A stretch of 61,375 nucleotides of DNA from Lachnospiraceae bacterium (lineage in GTDB: Bacteria; Bacillota; Clostridia; Lachnospirales; Lachnospiraceae): the NCBI GenBank assembly GCA_024690605.1, contig JAILOV010000019.1, positions 1 to 61,375 on the forward strand, in the 5' to 3' direction. Below the pieces are notes generated by a model. It worked only from the letters and a program-made list of their open reading frames with translations. It had not been told where the DNA came from and searched no databases. The position numbers and the translations under genes were made by a program. The number at the start of each line of letters is the position of its first letter. Within the stretch, counting starts at the first letter, position 1. This document shows positions 1 through 9,053 of the stretch, piece by piece.

Positions 1-1
1 C

Positions 2-211
2 GCCCGCGGCTACACCAACATCTTCTCCGTTCTCTGGCTCGTGCAGACTGTCTTTATGACCGCGGGGATCCTCATCCTCACGGTCCTGTGCGTGCTCGCC
101 TGGCGGCGGCGCACCTGGACGCTGGCCGGCCTCTGGCAGACGCTCATGGACAAAAAATACGATTTCGAATCCCGGATGCGATATACCCACGACAAGTGGG
201 AGCATTTCTGA
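2..211 (+). CDS. C-terminal fragment of an unidentified membrane protein
   Basis: An open frame enters from the left edge and stops with TGA at 209-211, giving the last 69 residues of a protein. The visible part has one strongly hydrophobic segment (about residues 8-32, rich in V, F, L and I), then a short RRR positive stretch and a charged cytoplasmic-looking tail ending in KWEHF. This fits the last transmembrane helix and tail of an integral membrane protein. No motif identifies the family. The surface-glycan exporter 2 kb downstream makes a cell-surface role possible, but this is a guess from position only. Confidence 0.6.
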   Translation, partial: ARGYTNIFSVLWLVQTVFMTAGILILTVLCVLAWRRRTWTLAGLWQTLMDKKYDFESRMRYTHDKWEHF

Positions 212-513
212 ACGGAAATGAAAACCATTGCTGAGCCTTTCTGTTTTGAGTTTACAAAAGCTTTAGCTTTTTTTCACAGATCCATTCTTTTCATCGGATC
301 CGGTATATGCTATCTTTATCCTGCAACGTCTGTTGCGTGAGAGGATCATGGATATTTCGTCCGGTTATTCCATCCGTTATAATCCCCGAAACCTTGGAAT
401 GTAGGAATATCAGTTACTTTTTGCATTGCTTTTCTTTGTGCTGATCATAGATCACACCTTTCACACAACAGAGTCGTTGCGGGTGGCTATTGTTGTCGGG
501 AAAGGAGAACTGC
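212..513. other. Intergenic region before the Rpn-like gene
   Basis: No convincing gene is present. A small AT-rich hairpin (AAAAGC 256-261, loop TTTA, GCTTTT 266-271, followed by more T) could end the upstream gene, but the stem is weak. A second small hairpin, GCAAC 323-327 with GTTGC 332-336, has no T run. A perfect TATAAT at 378-383 could be the -10 of the downstream operon, but the matching -35 position (355-360, TTTCGT) is poor. The region is more AT-rich than the flanking genes, as expected for a promoter region. Confidence 0.4.
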
Positions 514-1407
514 ATGGAAAAGAGAAAACCAAAGGCAAGAAAGAATCACAAGGACAGCCTGTTCTGCGATCTGTTTTCGGATCCGGTCAGGGCCTTGTCA
601 TTGTATAATGCGATCAATGGGACGGCCTATCGGGATCCATCCGACCTGAAGATCGTCACCATCAAGGATGTGTTGCTACTGCATCAGAAGAATGATGTTT
701 CGATCCTCTTTGATGCCAAGCTGACACTGTGGGAACATCAGAGCACCTATAACCCCAATATGCCGCTCAGAGGCTTGCTTTATTATGCGAGCAATATGGA
801 GGGGATCATCGGGGATCGACGGCGGATGCTGTATCGGCGATCGGTTGAAAAAATCCCTGCACCGGCGTATTATGTGTTTTACAACGGGACGGAGGAGATG
901 CCGGAACGGACGGATCTGAAACTGTCGGATGCATTTCTCGTCCCGGCTGAGGGATACGAATGGACAGCACATATGCTGAACATCAACCTCGGCAGGAATA
1001 AGATTTTGATGGATCATTGTCCGGAACTGAAGGGTTACGCGGAACTGGTGCAACACATCCGCGAACTGGTCGCAAACGGCAGTGTTCTGGAAGATGCGGT
1101 TGATCGGGCAATCTCACAGTGTATCGAAGAGGGGATCCTTACGGATTACCTGCAGAAGCTTCGAGGAGAGGCGATGGGGATGTTGCTGACAGAATTCGAT
1201 GAGCAGGAATGGGAAGAGACCATCCGGGAGGAGAGCCGGGAAGAAGGCAGAGAAGAAGGCAGAGAAGAAGGCGAAGACATGCTTGTTTCTCTGTTGAAAA
1301 GGATTCCCCGCAACAGTTCGGATTATGAAATTGCATTGAACGGATCCAGGGAAGACAGAAGAGATCTGTATGCGAAATATGAAGTAAGGAGCGGCCATTT
1401 GGTATGA
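514..1407 (+). CDS. Rpn-family PD-(D/E)XK nuclease / putative transposase
   Basis: A 297-residue protein of the Rpn (recombination-promoting nuclease) group, PD-(D/E)XK nuclease-like proteins that are common as multicopy genes in clostridia. Visible signs are the N-terminal KDSLFCDLF segment, the VSILFDAK strand followed by the EHQST segment that would carry the acidic and E-x-Q catalytic residues, and the MPLRGLLYYA helix typical of this group. The C-terminal part has a short charged repeat (REEGREEG) produced by repeated GAAGAAGGCAGA units around 1236-1280, then the usual helical tail. ATG 514 is preferred over TTG 490 because AAGGAG at 502-507 is correctly spaced. Its stop overlaps the next start (ATGA). 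DNA cleavage activity is family knowledge, not shown here. Confidence 0.8.
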   Translation: MEKRKPKARKNHKDSLFCDLFSDPVRALSLYNAINGTAYRDPSDLKIVTIKDVLLLHQKNDVSILFDAKLTLWEHQSTYNPNMPLRGLLYYASNMEGIIGDRRRMLYRRSVEKIPAPAYYVFYNGTEEMPERTDLKLSDAFLVPAEGYEWTAHMLNINLGRNKILMDHCPELKGYAELVQHIRELVANGSVLEDAVDRAISQCIEEGILTDYLQKLRGEAMGMLLTEFDEQEWEETIREESREEGREEGREEGEDMLVSLLKRIPRNSSDYEIALNGSREDRRDLYAKYEVRSGHLV

Positions 1408-2228
1408 AACTTGATCTGCATCTGCATTCAACGGCATCCGACGGACAGTACCGGCCGGCGGAGGTCGCATGGATGGCAGCGGAGAAGGGGCTGGAAATCT
1501 TTGCGCTCACGGATCACGATACGGTGGCCGGACTTGCGGAGGCCGGCGAGGCCGCGGAGAAACTGGGGATCCGGTTTCTTCCGGGGATCGAGATCAGCAC
1601 GCAGGATGTGGATGAGATCCACATCCTGGGCTTCGGGATCGATGACCGCTGTGAAGCACTCCTGGAGAGCTGCCGTGCCTTTGCCGAGAGCCGTCTCAAA
1701 CGTGCCGCGCTGATCTGCGACTGGCTGAACGGGCAGGGCATTCCGGTAACCATGGAGGAAATGCAGGGCTACGCGGGCAGGGCGATGCCGTCAAGGCCGC
1801 ATTTCGCGGCTTATCTTATGGATCACGGCTACGCTGCCTCCCGGAGCGAGGCCTTTGAACGGTATCTGGACACAGCGGAATACCACCGGGCGGTGAACCG
1901 GGTGCGTCCTTCCTGCAAAAAGGCGATCGACCTGATCCATGAGGCCGGGGGACTGGCTGTGCTTGCGCACCCCGCGCAGTATAAGATGGACGATGAAACC
2001 CTGGACGGGTTCATCCGGCGCCTTAAGGCGGATGGACTTGACGGGGTCGAATGCTTCTACAGCCGCAACACGCCGGAGCAGACAGCGCTGTTTCTGGCGC
2101 TTGCCGAAAAGCACGGTCTGCGTGTTTCCTGCGGCTCGGATTTCCATGGGGAACTGGTGAAGCCCGATGTCCGGATGGGTATGGAGGTGGAGGACCGGTT
2201 TCGGAAAGCGCTGATCTGGCACCGGTAG
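1404..2228 (+). CDS. PHP-domain phosphoesterase (YciV / RNase AM-like)
   Basis: A 274-residue PHP-domain metal-dependent phosphoesterase. The N-terminal HLHSTASDG motif, ALTDHDT (near residue 38), PGIEIS, VLAHPAQ (near 190) and the C-terminal CGSDFHG supply the usual His/Asp/Glu/Cys metal ligands of the family. Length and motif order match the YciV / 3',5'-nucleoside bisphosphate phosphatase and 5'-3' exoribonuclease group (RNase AM) rather than the DNA polymerase-associated or histidinol phosphatase PHP proteins. The start codon overlaps the Rpn-like stop by ATGA, so the two are translationally coupled. The likely substrates are short RNA ends or pAp-type nucleotides, from family knowledge. 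Confidence 0.85.
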   Translation: MKLDLHLHSTASDGQYRPAEVAWMAAEKGLEIFALTDHDTVAGLAEAGEAAEKLGIRFLPGIEISTQDVDEIHILGFGIDDRCEALLESCRAFAESRLKRAALICDWLNGQGIPVTMEEMQGYAGRAMPSRPHFAAYLMDHGYAASRSEAFERYLDTAEYHRAVNRVRPSCKKAIDLIHEAGGLAVLAHPAQYKMDDETLDGFIRRLKADGLDGVECFYSRNTPEQTALFLALAEKHGLRVSCGSDFHGELVKPDVRMGMEVEDRFRKALIWHR

Positions 2229-2240
2229 AACGCGGAAAGT

Positions 2241-2269
2241 TGGACAAAATCTCTTCTTTATGGTAGAAT
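2241..2269 (+). promoter_or_regulatory. Sigma-A-type promoter of the surface-glycan exporter operon
   Basis: TGGACA (2241-2246) and TAGAAT (2264-2269) are separated by 17 bases and lie 37 bases before the permease start, between two same-strand genes. This gives the exporter genes their own transcription start near 2276. Confidence 0.6.
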
Positions 2270-2305
2270 TCGAAAAGCTTTGCACATGGGAGAGAGTGTG
2301 TCCTG

Positions 2306-3406
2306 ATGATCTATGCGCTGTTAAACATCGCGATGCTGGCGGCCCCGCCGGTGTTTGCGTGGATGATCCATAATTATCTTCGTCACGGTGACCTGTCCGG
2401 CCGCCGCAAGGCTGTTTTTCTTGGCGTCTACATCGTGCTGATGAATGTCATCCTGTTCGCGGCATCCTGGTTGCGCGGTGTCAAAACCCTCGATTTCAAT
2501 CAGATGACGGTCACCTACCGGCTCAAGTGGATCGGGCTGGGGATCGTGCTCGGTTTCGTGCTCCCTTTTTTTGTCTGTCTTCTTACCGAGGAGCAGATCA
2601 CGCTGGGCGGTTTTCGGCGCTATATCCTGCGCTTCACGTCGGATATCCGGCGTTATTTCCCGTATGCGATGCAGTCGGCGCGGGCCGATCTGGAATCCGA
2701 GGTGTCCGGCTCCTATCTCAACTGGCTGTGGTGGCTCATCGAACCGGTCTGCATGATGCTCATCTACGCGGTGATCTTCGGCGTGATCTTCAGCGCCTCC
2801 GAGCCCTATTTTACGGTGTTCATCTTCATCGGTCTGACGATGTGGGGGTTCTTCTCCCGCAATGTGTCGGCGAGTGTTGATATCGTCCGCGGTAGCCGTG
2901 ACATCATCACCCGCATCTACATGCCCAAATTCGTGCTGCTATTGTCCAAGATGCTGGTCAACGGCTTCAAGGCGCTCGTTTCCTTCTGTGTGGTCATCTG
3001 CATGATGATCGTCTACCGGGTGCCGGTGACCGCCAGGATGCTCTGGGCGATCCCGGTGCTTGCCGTGCTGTTCCTGTTCACCTTCGGCGTCGGGACGATC
3101 ATGATGCACTACGGGGTCTATGTGAGCGATCTGGGCTACATCACGGGGATCGTGCTGCAGATGCTGTCCTATTTTACGGGCACCTTTTACTCCCTGGCCA
3201 ACCGGATCCCGGCGCCCTTCGGGGAGATCCTGGAGCAGTTCAATCCGGTGGCTTTTCTCATCGCGGCATTCCGGAATGCGATGCTCTACGGGAAGTCGCC
3301 GGCGATCCCGATCCTCCTTTTGTGGACTTTTGTCTCTGTTGTCCTGGTCGCACTCGGTGCGTTTACTGTCTACAGCAATGAAAACGCCTATGTCAAGGTG
3401 ATCTGA
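2306..3406 (+). CDS. ABC-2 type polysaccharide/teichoic acid export permease (TagG-like)
   Basis: A 366-residue integral membrane protein. The last 250 residues look like an ABC-2 export permease of the TagG/RfbA/KpsM class: the amphipathic YFPYAMQSARADLESEVSGS segment precedes the first core helix, followed by about six membrane spans ending in a short NENAYVKVI tail. The first 100 residues add about three extra spans, longer than a minimal TagG. The next gene, which overlaps it by one base, encodes the matching ATPase, so the pair should export a lipid-linked or nascent surface glycan. The exported polymer cannot be told from the sequence, because no glycosyltransferase is visible in the window. 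Confidence 0.85.
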   Translation: MIYALLNIAMLAAPPVFAWMIHNYLRHGDLSGRRKAVFLGVYIVLMNVILFAASWLRGVKTLDFNQMTVTYRLKWIGLGIVLGFVLPFFVCLLTEEQITLGGFRRYILRFTSDIRRYFPYAMQSARADLESEVSGSYLNWLWWLIEPVCMMLIYAVIFGVIFSASEPYFTVFIFIGLTMWGFFSRNVSASVDIVRGSRDIITRIYMPKFVLLLSKMLVNGFKALVSFCVVICMMIVYRVPVTARMLWAIPVLAVLFLFTFGVGTIMMHYGVYVSDLGYITGIVLQMLSYFTGTFYSLANRIPAPFGEILEQFNPVAFLIAAFRNAMLYGKSPAIPILLLWTFVSVVLVALGAFTVYSNENAYVKVI

Positions 3407-4134
3407 TGGAAGAATTCGCACTGGAAGTGAAGGATGTCAGCATCAGTTACCGGATCCTCAACAACGTGTCGATCCGGAAGACGCTGTTCCACAGGCGCAC
3501 GCGCAATGAGATCTTCGAGGCGGTGAAGCATGTCTCCTTTGCCGTGAAGCCGGGCGGGATCCTGGGGATCATCGGGCAGAACGGGAGCGGCAAGTCGACG
3601 CTTCTGCGCTCAATCGCCGGCGTCTTTGCGCCCAATGAGGGCACGATCGATCTGCACGGCCACAATATCTCGCTGATGGCGCTGGGGGTCGGCTTCAAGG
3701 CCAATCTCACCGGGAGGCAGAACATCCTGCTGTCCGGGATGCTCATGGGATTCTCACGGCAGGAGATCACGGACCGGATGCCGGAGATCGTGGCGTTTGC
3801 GGATATCGGGGATTTCATCGACCGGCCGGTGCGCACCTATTCCAGCGGTATGCACTCCAAGCTCGCGTTTTCCATCACGGCGATGCTGGAGACGGACATC
3901 ATGCTGGTCGACGAGGTGCTCTCCGTCGGTGACGAACAGTTTCAGAGAAAAAGCCTGGCCAAGATGCGGCAGCTGATCACGGATGAGAGCAGGACGGTGC
4001 TGATCGTCTCGCACAACATCAATACGCTGCAGGAACTGTGCGGACAGGTGCTGTGGATGCATGCGGGCGAGGCCAGGGAACTGGGAGAACCGGCAAAGGT
4101 GTTAAAGGACTACACGGAGTTTATGGCAGGGTAA
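3406..4134 (+). CDS. ABC transporter ATPase for surface polysaccharide export (TagH-like)
   Basis: A 242-residue ATPase subunit. Walker A is GQNGSGKST (near residue 58), the signature is YSSGM (near 145), Walker B is IMLVDE, and the switch is IVSHN. The ALGVGFKANLTGRQNI stretch after Walker A is characteristic of TagH/KpsT/Wzt-type glycan exporters rather than drug or peptide exporters. It lacks the C-terminal carbohydrate-recognition domain seen in some Wzt proteins and the extracellular extension of TagH, so it is a minimal ATPase. Its ATG overlaps the permease stop (TGATG), giving one transcript and coupled translation for the pair. Confidence 0.9.
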   Translation: MEEFALEVKDVSISYRILNNVSIRKTLFHRRTRNEIFEAVKHVSFAVKPGGILGIIGQNGSGKSTLLRSIAGVFAPNEGTIDLHGHNISLMALGVGFKANLTGRQNILLSGMLMGFSRQEITDRMPEIVAFADIGDFIDRPVRTYSSGMHSKLAFSITAMLETDIMLVDEVLSVGDEQFQRKSLAKMRQLITDESRTVLIVSHNINTLQELCGQVLWMHAGEARELGEPAKVLKDYTEFMAG

Positions 4135-4151
4135 CGGGAGGAACAGAGGAG

Positions 4152-4883
4152 ATGAAGAGGAAGAACGGAAAACGGATCGGGAGAACCGCCTGCACGGCGC
4201 TGGCACTCATGACGGCCCTGTGGGTCATGCTGCCGCTTGGTGCGCAGGCGTCGCTCAGCTTTCAGCTGACGCAGTATGAGCAGGCGATGACGGCCTACAC
4301 AGACAAGGATGCCACGGAGGTGCTGTGGGAGTATGCCGCGGGGGATCTCGTGGCGGTGCTGGACGAGGATGATGATTTCATCCATGTGATGTATGGCGGG
4401 AAAGAAGGCTACATTCCCAAGACCGGCGCTGTGTCCGGCGGGATTTCCCTGGAGGAGCAGGTCGCAGGTGACAGTCAGGGAACAGACGCGTCAGAGACGG
4501 GAAGTAAGGAAGTCGTGTCCGCGGACGACGGGGGAGAGACGATCGCGGAAACAGTGGCCGCCGCGATGACGCAGGAGGATGAGACGGCGGAGATCTCCGT
4601 CGAAGCGCTGGATGAGGAATTCGACCGGAATTCCGGCCAGATCCAGGCGGTTGAGGAGGAGGTCGAGCGCCGGGCAAAGCAGAAGAGAACCCGCATCATC
4701 TGGGGGAGCGTGATCGGCGTGCTCGCCGTCGCGATCATCCTGATCAATCTGATCCCGATCCTGAAGGGCAGGGATGAAGAGGATCCGGATGAAGCGGAAA
4801 AGACCGCGGATGACCTTGAGAAGAGCGGCGACGGAGATGCAGGCATCGAATCCGACGATAAGGGAGAACAGGAAGACAAGTGA
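4152..4883 (+). CDS. Exported SH3-like protein with a C-terminal membrane anchor
   Basis: A 243-residue protein. After a basic N terminus there is a signal-like hydrophobic stretch ending in GAQA, then a bacterial SH3-like domain (about residues 35-90, with EVLWEYAAGDLVAVLDEDDDF and GGKEGYIP), an acidic E/D/T-rich linker, and a hydrophobic helix (GVLAVAIILINLIP, near 205) followed by a very acidic tail. SH3-like domains of this kind often bind cell wall peptides. The start is ATG 4152, because GGGAGG at 4137-4142 is spaced 9 bases away and the signal peptide begins there; longer frames have no support. It follows the exporter genes by 17 bases and overlaps the metH start, so it may belong to the same transcript. 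Exact function unknown. Confidence 0.7.
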   Translation: MKRKNGKRIGRTACTALALMTALWVMLPLGAQASLSFQLTQYEQAMTAYTDKDATEVLWEYAAGDLVAVLDEDDDFIHVMYGGKEGYIPKTGAVSGGISLEEQVAGDSQGTDASETGSKEVVSADDGGETIAETVAAAMTQEDETAEISVEALDEEFDRNSGQIQAVEEEVERRAKQKRTRIIWGSVIGVLAVAIILINLIPILKGRDEEDPDEAEKTADDLEKSGDGDAGIESDDKGEQEDK

Positions 4884-7375
4884 ACGCTCGGGAATTCGCG
4901 GCATTTGCCGAAAACAGGATCCGTTTTCTTGACGGGGCGACCGGCACCAATCTGATGAAGGCCGGTATGCCGGTGGGTGTCTGTCCGGAGATGTGGATCT
5001 TAAAGCATCCGGAGGCGATCCTCTCGCTGCAGCGCGCCTATGCGGAGGCCGGCAGCGATATCGTCTACGCGCCGACCTTTACCGGAAACCGGATCAAGCT
5101 CAAGGAATACGGGCTGGATAAGGAGATCGGCCGCATCAACACGGAACTGGTCGCGCTTTCCAGGCAGGCGGTGGAGGGCTTTCCCACGCTGGTCGCCGGC
5201 GATCTCACCATGACCGGGCGGCAGGTGGCGCCCATCGGAGATCTGGAGTTCGATGAGCTGGTCGATGTCTACCGGGAGCAGATCCGGTATCTGCGGGATG
5301 CGGGCGCGGATCTTCTGGTCGTCGAGACGATGATGAGTCTGCAGGAGACGAGAGCCGCTCTCATCGCGGCCAAGGAGGAGGCACCGGAGCTCGCGGTCAT
5401 GGCGACACTCACCTTTGAGGCGGACGGGCGGACGCTGTTCGGGACGAACGCTGCGGCCGGCGCCGTGGTGCTGGAATCGCTGGGTGCCTGCGCGGTCGGC
5501 GCGAACTGTTCGACCGGCCCCTCCGAGATGAAGCGGATTATCGCTTCCATGGCCGGGGTCACAAGGATCCCGATCATTGCCAAGCCCAACGCCGGCTTCC
5601 CGGTGACGGACAGAAACGGCAACACCTATTATGATATGGAACCCGGGGAATACGCGGAGGCGATGACGGAGCTTGTTGACGCGGGAGCACAGATCATCGG
5701 CGCCTGCTGCGGTTCGACACCGGACTTCATCCGCGCTGCCCGCGAACGCTTCGCGGACTATGACGTGCAGTCCTGTCCCGCCGTGCGCCGGCAGGAAGGG
5801 ATCCGGACGCTCGCTTCGGAGCGCAGAGCGCTCACCTTTGCCATGGACGCTCCGTTCATGATCGTCGGCGAGCGCATCAATCCGACCGGCAAGAAAAAAC
5901 TGCAGGCGGAGCTCAGGGAGGGAAAACTCGACCTTGTGTGTCAGTACGCCATCGAGCAGGAGACTGCCGGCGCGTCCGTTCTGGATGTCAATGTCGGCAT
6001 GCCGGGGATCGACGAGCACGAGATGATGCGGCAGGTGCTGCATGAGGTCACGAGCCTCACCGATCTGCCTCTGTGTCTGGATTCCAGCGACTTTGACACG
6101 ATGGAGGATGCGCTCCGGCACTATCCGGGGCGTGCGCTCATCAATTCGATCTCGCTCGAGAAGGGAAAGGCGGAGCGTTTTCTGCCGCTCGCGAAGAAAT
6201 ACGGCGCCATGTTCATCCTGCTTCCTGTCGGGGAAGACGGAATACCGAATAATTTTAGTGAAAAAATCGATAACATCGTCCGGCTCTGGGACAAGGCCAG
6301 AAAACTGGGCTTTTGCAAGGAGGATATCGTGGTGGACGGTCTGGTCGCCACGATCGGCGCGGACCCGCAGGCAGCGGTCTCCGTGCTGGATACGGTCGAC
6401 TGGTGCAGAGAGCACGATCTGGCAACGATCTGTGGGTTGTCCAACATCTCCTTCGGCCTGCCGGAGCGGGGCTACATCAACACGGCGTTCCTGACGATGG
6501 CGATCGATCGGGGACTCACGATGGCCATCGCCAATCCCTCGCAGGAGCTCCTGGTGAACGCGGCTTTTGCCTCCGATCTGCTCAAGGTCAAGGAAGGGAG
6601 CGACAGCCGCTATATCGAGCGGATGCGGCGCTACGAGGGAACGGGTGCGCCGGGACTTGCCCCTGTGCCGGGGAACGGCGGGGCGGCCACGCCCGTGGTG
6701 ACAAAGACGGCACCCGCGCAGGAGAAGAAGCTCACGCCTGCGGAACTGGTGCATGAGGATGTGATGCTCGGGAACCGCAGGAACATCAAGGCGGATACGG
6801 AAGCCGCGATCAAAGACGGCACTGCTCCCGAGATCCTGCTCAATGATCATCTGATGACCGCGATCAACGAGGTGGGAGCGCTCTTTAATCAGGGCAAGTA
6901 TTTCCTGCCGCAGCTGATCGGATCTGCGGAGGCGATGAAGCTCTCAATCTCCGTGCTGGAACCGCTGCTTGCCGAATCGGGAGCGGGGCGGGAGGAACTT
7001 CCCGCGATCGTGTTCGCGACCGTACAGGGCGATGTGCATGATATCGGGAAGAATCTTGTCGTTTTAATGTTAAAAAATGTTGGTTTTACCGTTTATGATC
7101 TCGGAAAGGATGTGCCCAAGGAGGAGATCGTGCAGGCGGCGATCAATCACGATGCGAAGATCATCGGTCTCTCCGCCCTCATGACAACAACGATGCAGGA
7201 GATGCGGCACGTGGTGAAGCTGGCGAGGGAGCGTGTCCCCGATGTGAAGATCATGATCGGCGGTGCCGTGGTCACACAGGAATTTGCCGATGAGATCGGG
7301 GCGGATGCCTATACAAAGGACGCCGCGGAGGCTGTGCGGATGGCGAAAAAACTGGTGGGAATGGAGGAAGTATGA
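4880..7375 (+). CDS. metH: Cobalamin-dependent methionine synthase without reactivation domain
   Basis: An 831-residue protein that methylates homocysteine using methyltetrahydrofolate and cobalamin. In order: a homocysteine-binding barrel (1-300, with NCSTGP and the zinc-site ACCGST), a pterin-binding barrel beginning at MIVGERINPTGKK (near 331) with the VLDVNVGMPG and CLDSS strands, a B12 cap region (about 600-690), and a B12-binding Rossmann domain with the VQGDVHDIGKN motif (near 715), whose His ligates cobalt. It stops there, about 400 residues short of E. coli MetH. The SAM-dependent reactivation domain is absent, as in the short MetH of Thermotoga and many clostridia, which need a separate reactivator. 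Start is GTG 4880, overlapping the previous stop. Its stop overlaps ilvB (ATGA). Confidence 0.92.
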   Translation: MNAREFAAFAENRIRFLDGATGTNLMKAGMPVGVCPEMWILKHPEAILSLQRAYAEAGSDIVYAPTFTGNRIKLKEYGLDKEIGRINTELVALSRQAVEGFPTLVAGDLTMTGRQVAPIGDLEFDELVDVYREQIRYLRDAGADLLVVETMMSLQETRAALIAAKEEAPELAVMATLTFEADGRTLFGTNAAAGAVVLESLGACAVGANCSTGPSEMKRIIASMAGVTRIPIIAKPNAGFPVTDRNGNTYYDMEPGEYAEAMTELVDAGAQIIGACCGSTPDFIRAARERFADYDVQSCPAVRRQEGIRTLASERRALTFAMDAPFMIVGERINPTGKKKLQAELREGKLDLVCQYAIEQETAGASVLDVNVGMPGIDEHEMMRQVLHEVTSLTDLPLCLDSSDFDTMEDALRHYPGRALINSISLEKGKAERFLPLAKKYGAMFILLPVGEDGIPNNFSEKIDNIVRLWDKARKLGFCKEDIVVDGLVATIGADPQAAVSVLDTVDWCREHDLATICGLSNISFGLPERGYINTAFLTMAIDRGLTMAIANPSQELLVNAAFASDLLKVKEGSDSRYIERMRRYEGTGAPGLAPVPGNGGAATPVVTKTAPAQEKKLTPAELVHEDVMLGNRRNIKADTEAAIKDGTAPEILLNDHLMTAINEVGALFNQGKYFLPQLIGSAEAMKLSISVLEPLLAESGAGREELPAIVFATVQGDVHDIGKNLVVLMLKNVGFTVYDLGKDVPKEEIVQAAINHDAKIIGLSALMTTTMQEMRHVVKLARERVPDVKIMIGGAVVTQEFADEIGADAYTKDAAEAVRMAKKLVGMEEV

Positions 7376-9009
7376 CTGGATCGGACGCAATGGCAAGATG
7401 CCTTCAAAAGGAAGGCGTTGAGGTGATCTTCGGCTATACGGGCGCGGCGATCGCATCATTTTACGAGAGTCTGGAGCGCGAAACACAGATCCGGCAGGTG
7501 CTGGTACGCATGGAGCAGAGCGCGGCCCACATGGCGAGCGGCTATGCGCGGATCTCCGGAAAGGTCGGCGTCTGCTCGGTGACGAGCGGTCCGGGGGCGA
7601 CGAATCTGCTCACGGGGATCGCCACGGCATTTGCGGACAGCATTCCGCTCGTCTGCATCACGGGACAGGTCAACAGTGACATGATCGGCAGTGATGTGTT
7701 CCAGGAGGCGGATATCATCGGGGCCGCGGAGTCCTTTGTCAAATACAGCTATCTGGTGCGGCGCGTACAGGAGATCCCGCAGATCTTCAAGGAGGCGTTC
7801 CATATCGCGAACACCGGACGCAAGGGACCGGTGCTCATCGATGTGCCGCAGGATGTGCAGGAGGCTGCGCTCTCCCGGTTTTCCTATCCGGAGGAGGTGC
7901 ATCTGAGAAGCTACAAACCGACCGTCAAGGGCAATACCGTGCAGATCCGCAAGGTGATCACGGAGCTGTCCCGTGCGGAGCGGCCGATCCTGTGCGTGGG
8001 CGGCGGCGTCTTTTCCTCGGGGGCGGTGGAGATCATCCGCGATTTTGCCCACCGTTTCGAACTGCCGGTGGTGTCGACGATGATGGGCATCGGCGTGATG
8101 CCGTCCGAGGATCCGCTCTACTTCGGCATGGTCGGCAACAACGGCGAGGGGATCGCCAATCTCGCGATGAACGACGCCGATCTTCTCCTGATGGTGGGTG
8201 CCCGTGTGGCGGACCGCGCGGTGAACCGGCCGGATCTGATCACCGAGAACAAGGTGCTCGTGCACATCGATGTGGATCCCGCCGAGATCGGAAAGAATGT
8301 CGGCCCCACGATCCCGCTGGTCGGCGATATCGCGCACATTTTCCGCGAACTGCTGAACGAGGAGAGCATCGCCAAAGTGCCGGTCAATCACAGCGCGTGG
8401 CTCAACGATCTCTACAACGACAAGAGCAAGTTCAAAGTGAAGACGCAGTCTTCGGATCCGGCCTTTGTCGAGCCGGCGGCCTTTTATGACGCGCTTTCCA
8501 GACTGATGGACGATGACGCGGTCTTTGTCGCCGATGTCGGACAGAATCAGATCTGGTCGTGCCGCTATATCAGAGTCAGGAGCGGCAGATTCCTGACCTC
8601 CGGCGGCATGGGGACGATGGGCTATGCGATCCCGGCGGCGATCGGCGCGCAGATGGCCGCGCCGGACAGACAGGTGATCGCGGTCTGCGGTGACGGCGGC
8701 TTTGCCATGTCGATGGCGGAACTGGCGGCCATGCGGCAGGAGAAGGCGGGCATCAAGATCGTGGTGCTGAACAACAGGCGGCTGGGCATGGTGCGCGAGT
8801 ATCAGCATTATCATCTGCACGATTCCCGGGCGATGGTCGTGCTGGAGGGAGAACCGGATCTGTCGCTTCTCGCAAAAGCCTATGATCTGCCCTATGTGCG
8901 CATCGACGGAAAGAGCGCTCTGGACCGCGAACTGAATGTGTTCCTCAGAGAGCATGATGCCGCCATTCTCGAGGTGATGATCGATCCCGACGCGAACACG
9001 CCGCACTGA
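7372..9009 (+). CDS. ilvB: Acetolactate synthase large (catalytic) subunit
   Basis: A 545-residue thiamine-diphosphate enzyme that condenses two pyruvates, or pyruvate and 2-oxobutyrate, in the first common step of valine, leucine and isoleucine synthesis. It has the N-terminal pyrimidine-binding domain with the catalytic Glu in RMEQSAAHMA and the TSGPGATN loop, a central FAD-type domain, and a C-terminal pyrophosphate domain with GTMGYAIPAA and the GDG-to-NN metal/TDP motif (GDGGFAMSM to VLNN). It is a little shorter than the E. coli enzymes. Its ATG overlaps the metH stop, so a methionine gene and a branched-chain gene are coupled. The regulatory subunit follows 44 bases later. A catabolic (AlsS-type) role is less likely because of that subunit. 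Confidence 0.9.
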   Translation: MTGSDAMARCLQKEGVEVIFGYTGAAIASFYESLERETQIRQVLVRMEQSAAHMASGYARISGKVGVCSVTSGPGATNLLTGIATAFADSIPLVCITGQVNSDMIGSDVFQEADIIGAAESFVKYSYLVRRVQEIPQIFKEAFHIANTGRKGPVLIDVPQDVQEAALSRFSYPEEVHLRSYKPTVKGNTVQIRKVITELSRAERPILCVGGGVFSSGAVEIIRDFAHRFELPVVSTMMGIGVMPSEDPLYFGMVGNNGEGIANLAMNDADLLLMVGARVADRAVNRPDLITENKVLVHIDVDPAEIGKNVGPTIPLVGDIAHIFRELLNEESIAKVPVNHSAWLNDLYNDKSKFKVKTQSSDPAFVEPAAFYDALSRLMDDDAVFVADVGQNQIWSCRYIRVRSGRFLTSGGMGTMGYAIPAAIGAQMAAPDRQVIAVCGDGGFAMSMAELAAMRQEKAGIKIVVLNNRRLGMVREYQHYHLHDSRAMVVLEGEPDLSLLAKAYDLPYVRIDGKSALDRELNVFLREHDAAILEVMIDPDANTPH

Positions 9010-9053
9010 CCGGTGAGACAGCCGGCAGTCATTGCGGGAGAAAGGATAAGCAT

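Noticed and set aside
1236..1280. Repeated GAAGAAGGCAGA units as a possible repeat array
   Set aside because: Only two to three units, in frame inside a gene, without spacers; it is a coding repeat, not a CRISPR or mobile element end.
5000..6850. A long open frame of about 616 codons antisense to metH
   Set aside because: It mirrors a clear metH gene with full domain matches, is Arg/His/Asp-rich as expected for the complement of a GC-rich gene, and has no ribosome binding site or recognisable domain.
4880..7375. metH as a truncated pseudogene
   Set aside because: The protein ends cleanly after the B12-binding domain with an overlapping downstream start; short MetH without the reactivation domain is a normal natural form.
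7456..9006. A long antisense frame over ilvB
   Set aside because: Same reason: a shadow of a well-supported gene, low-complexity composition, no start signal.
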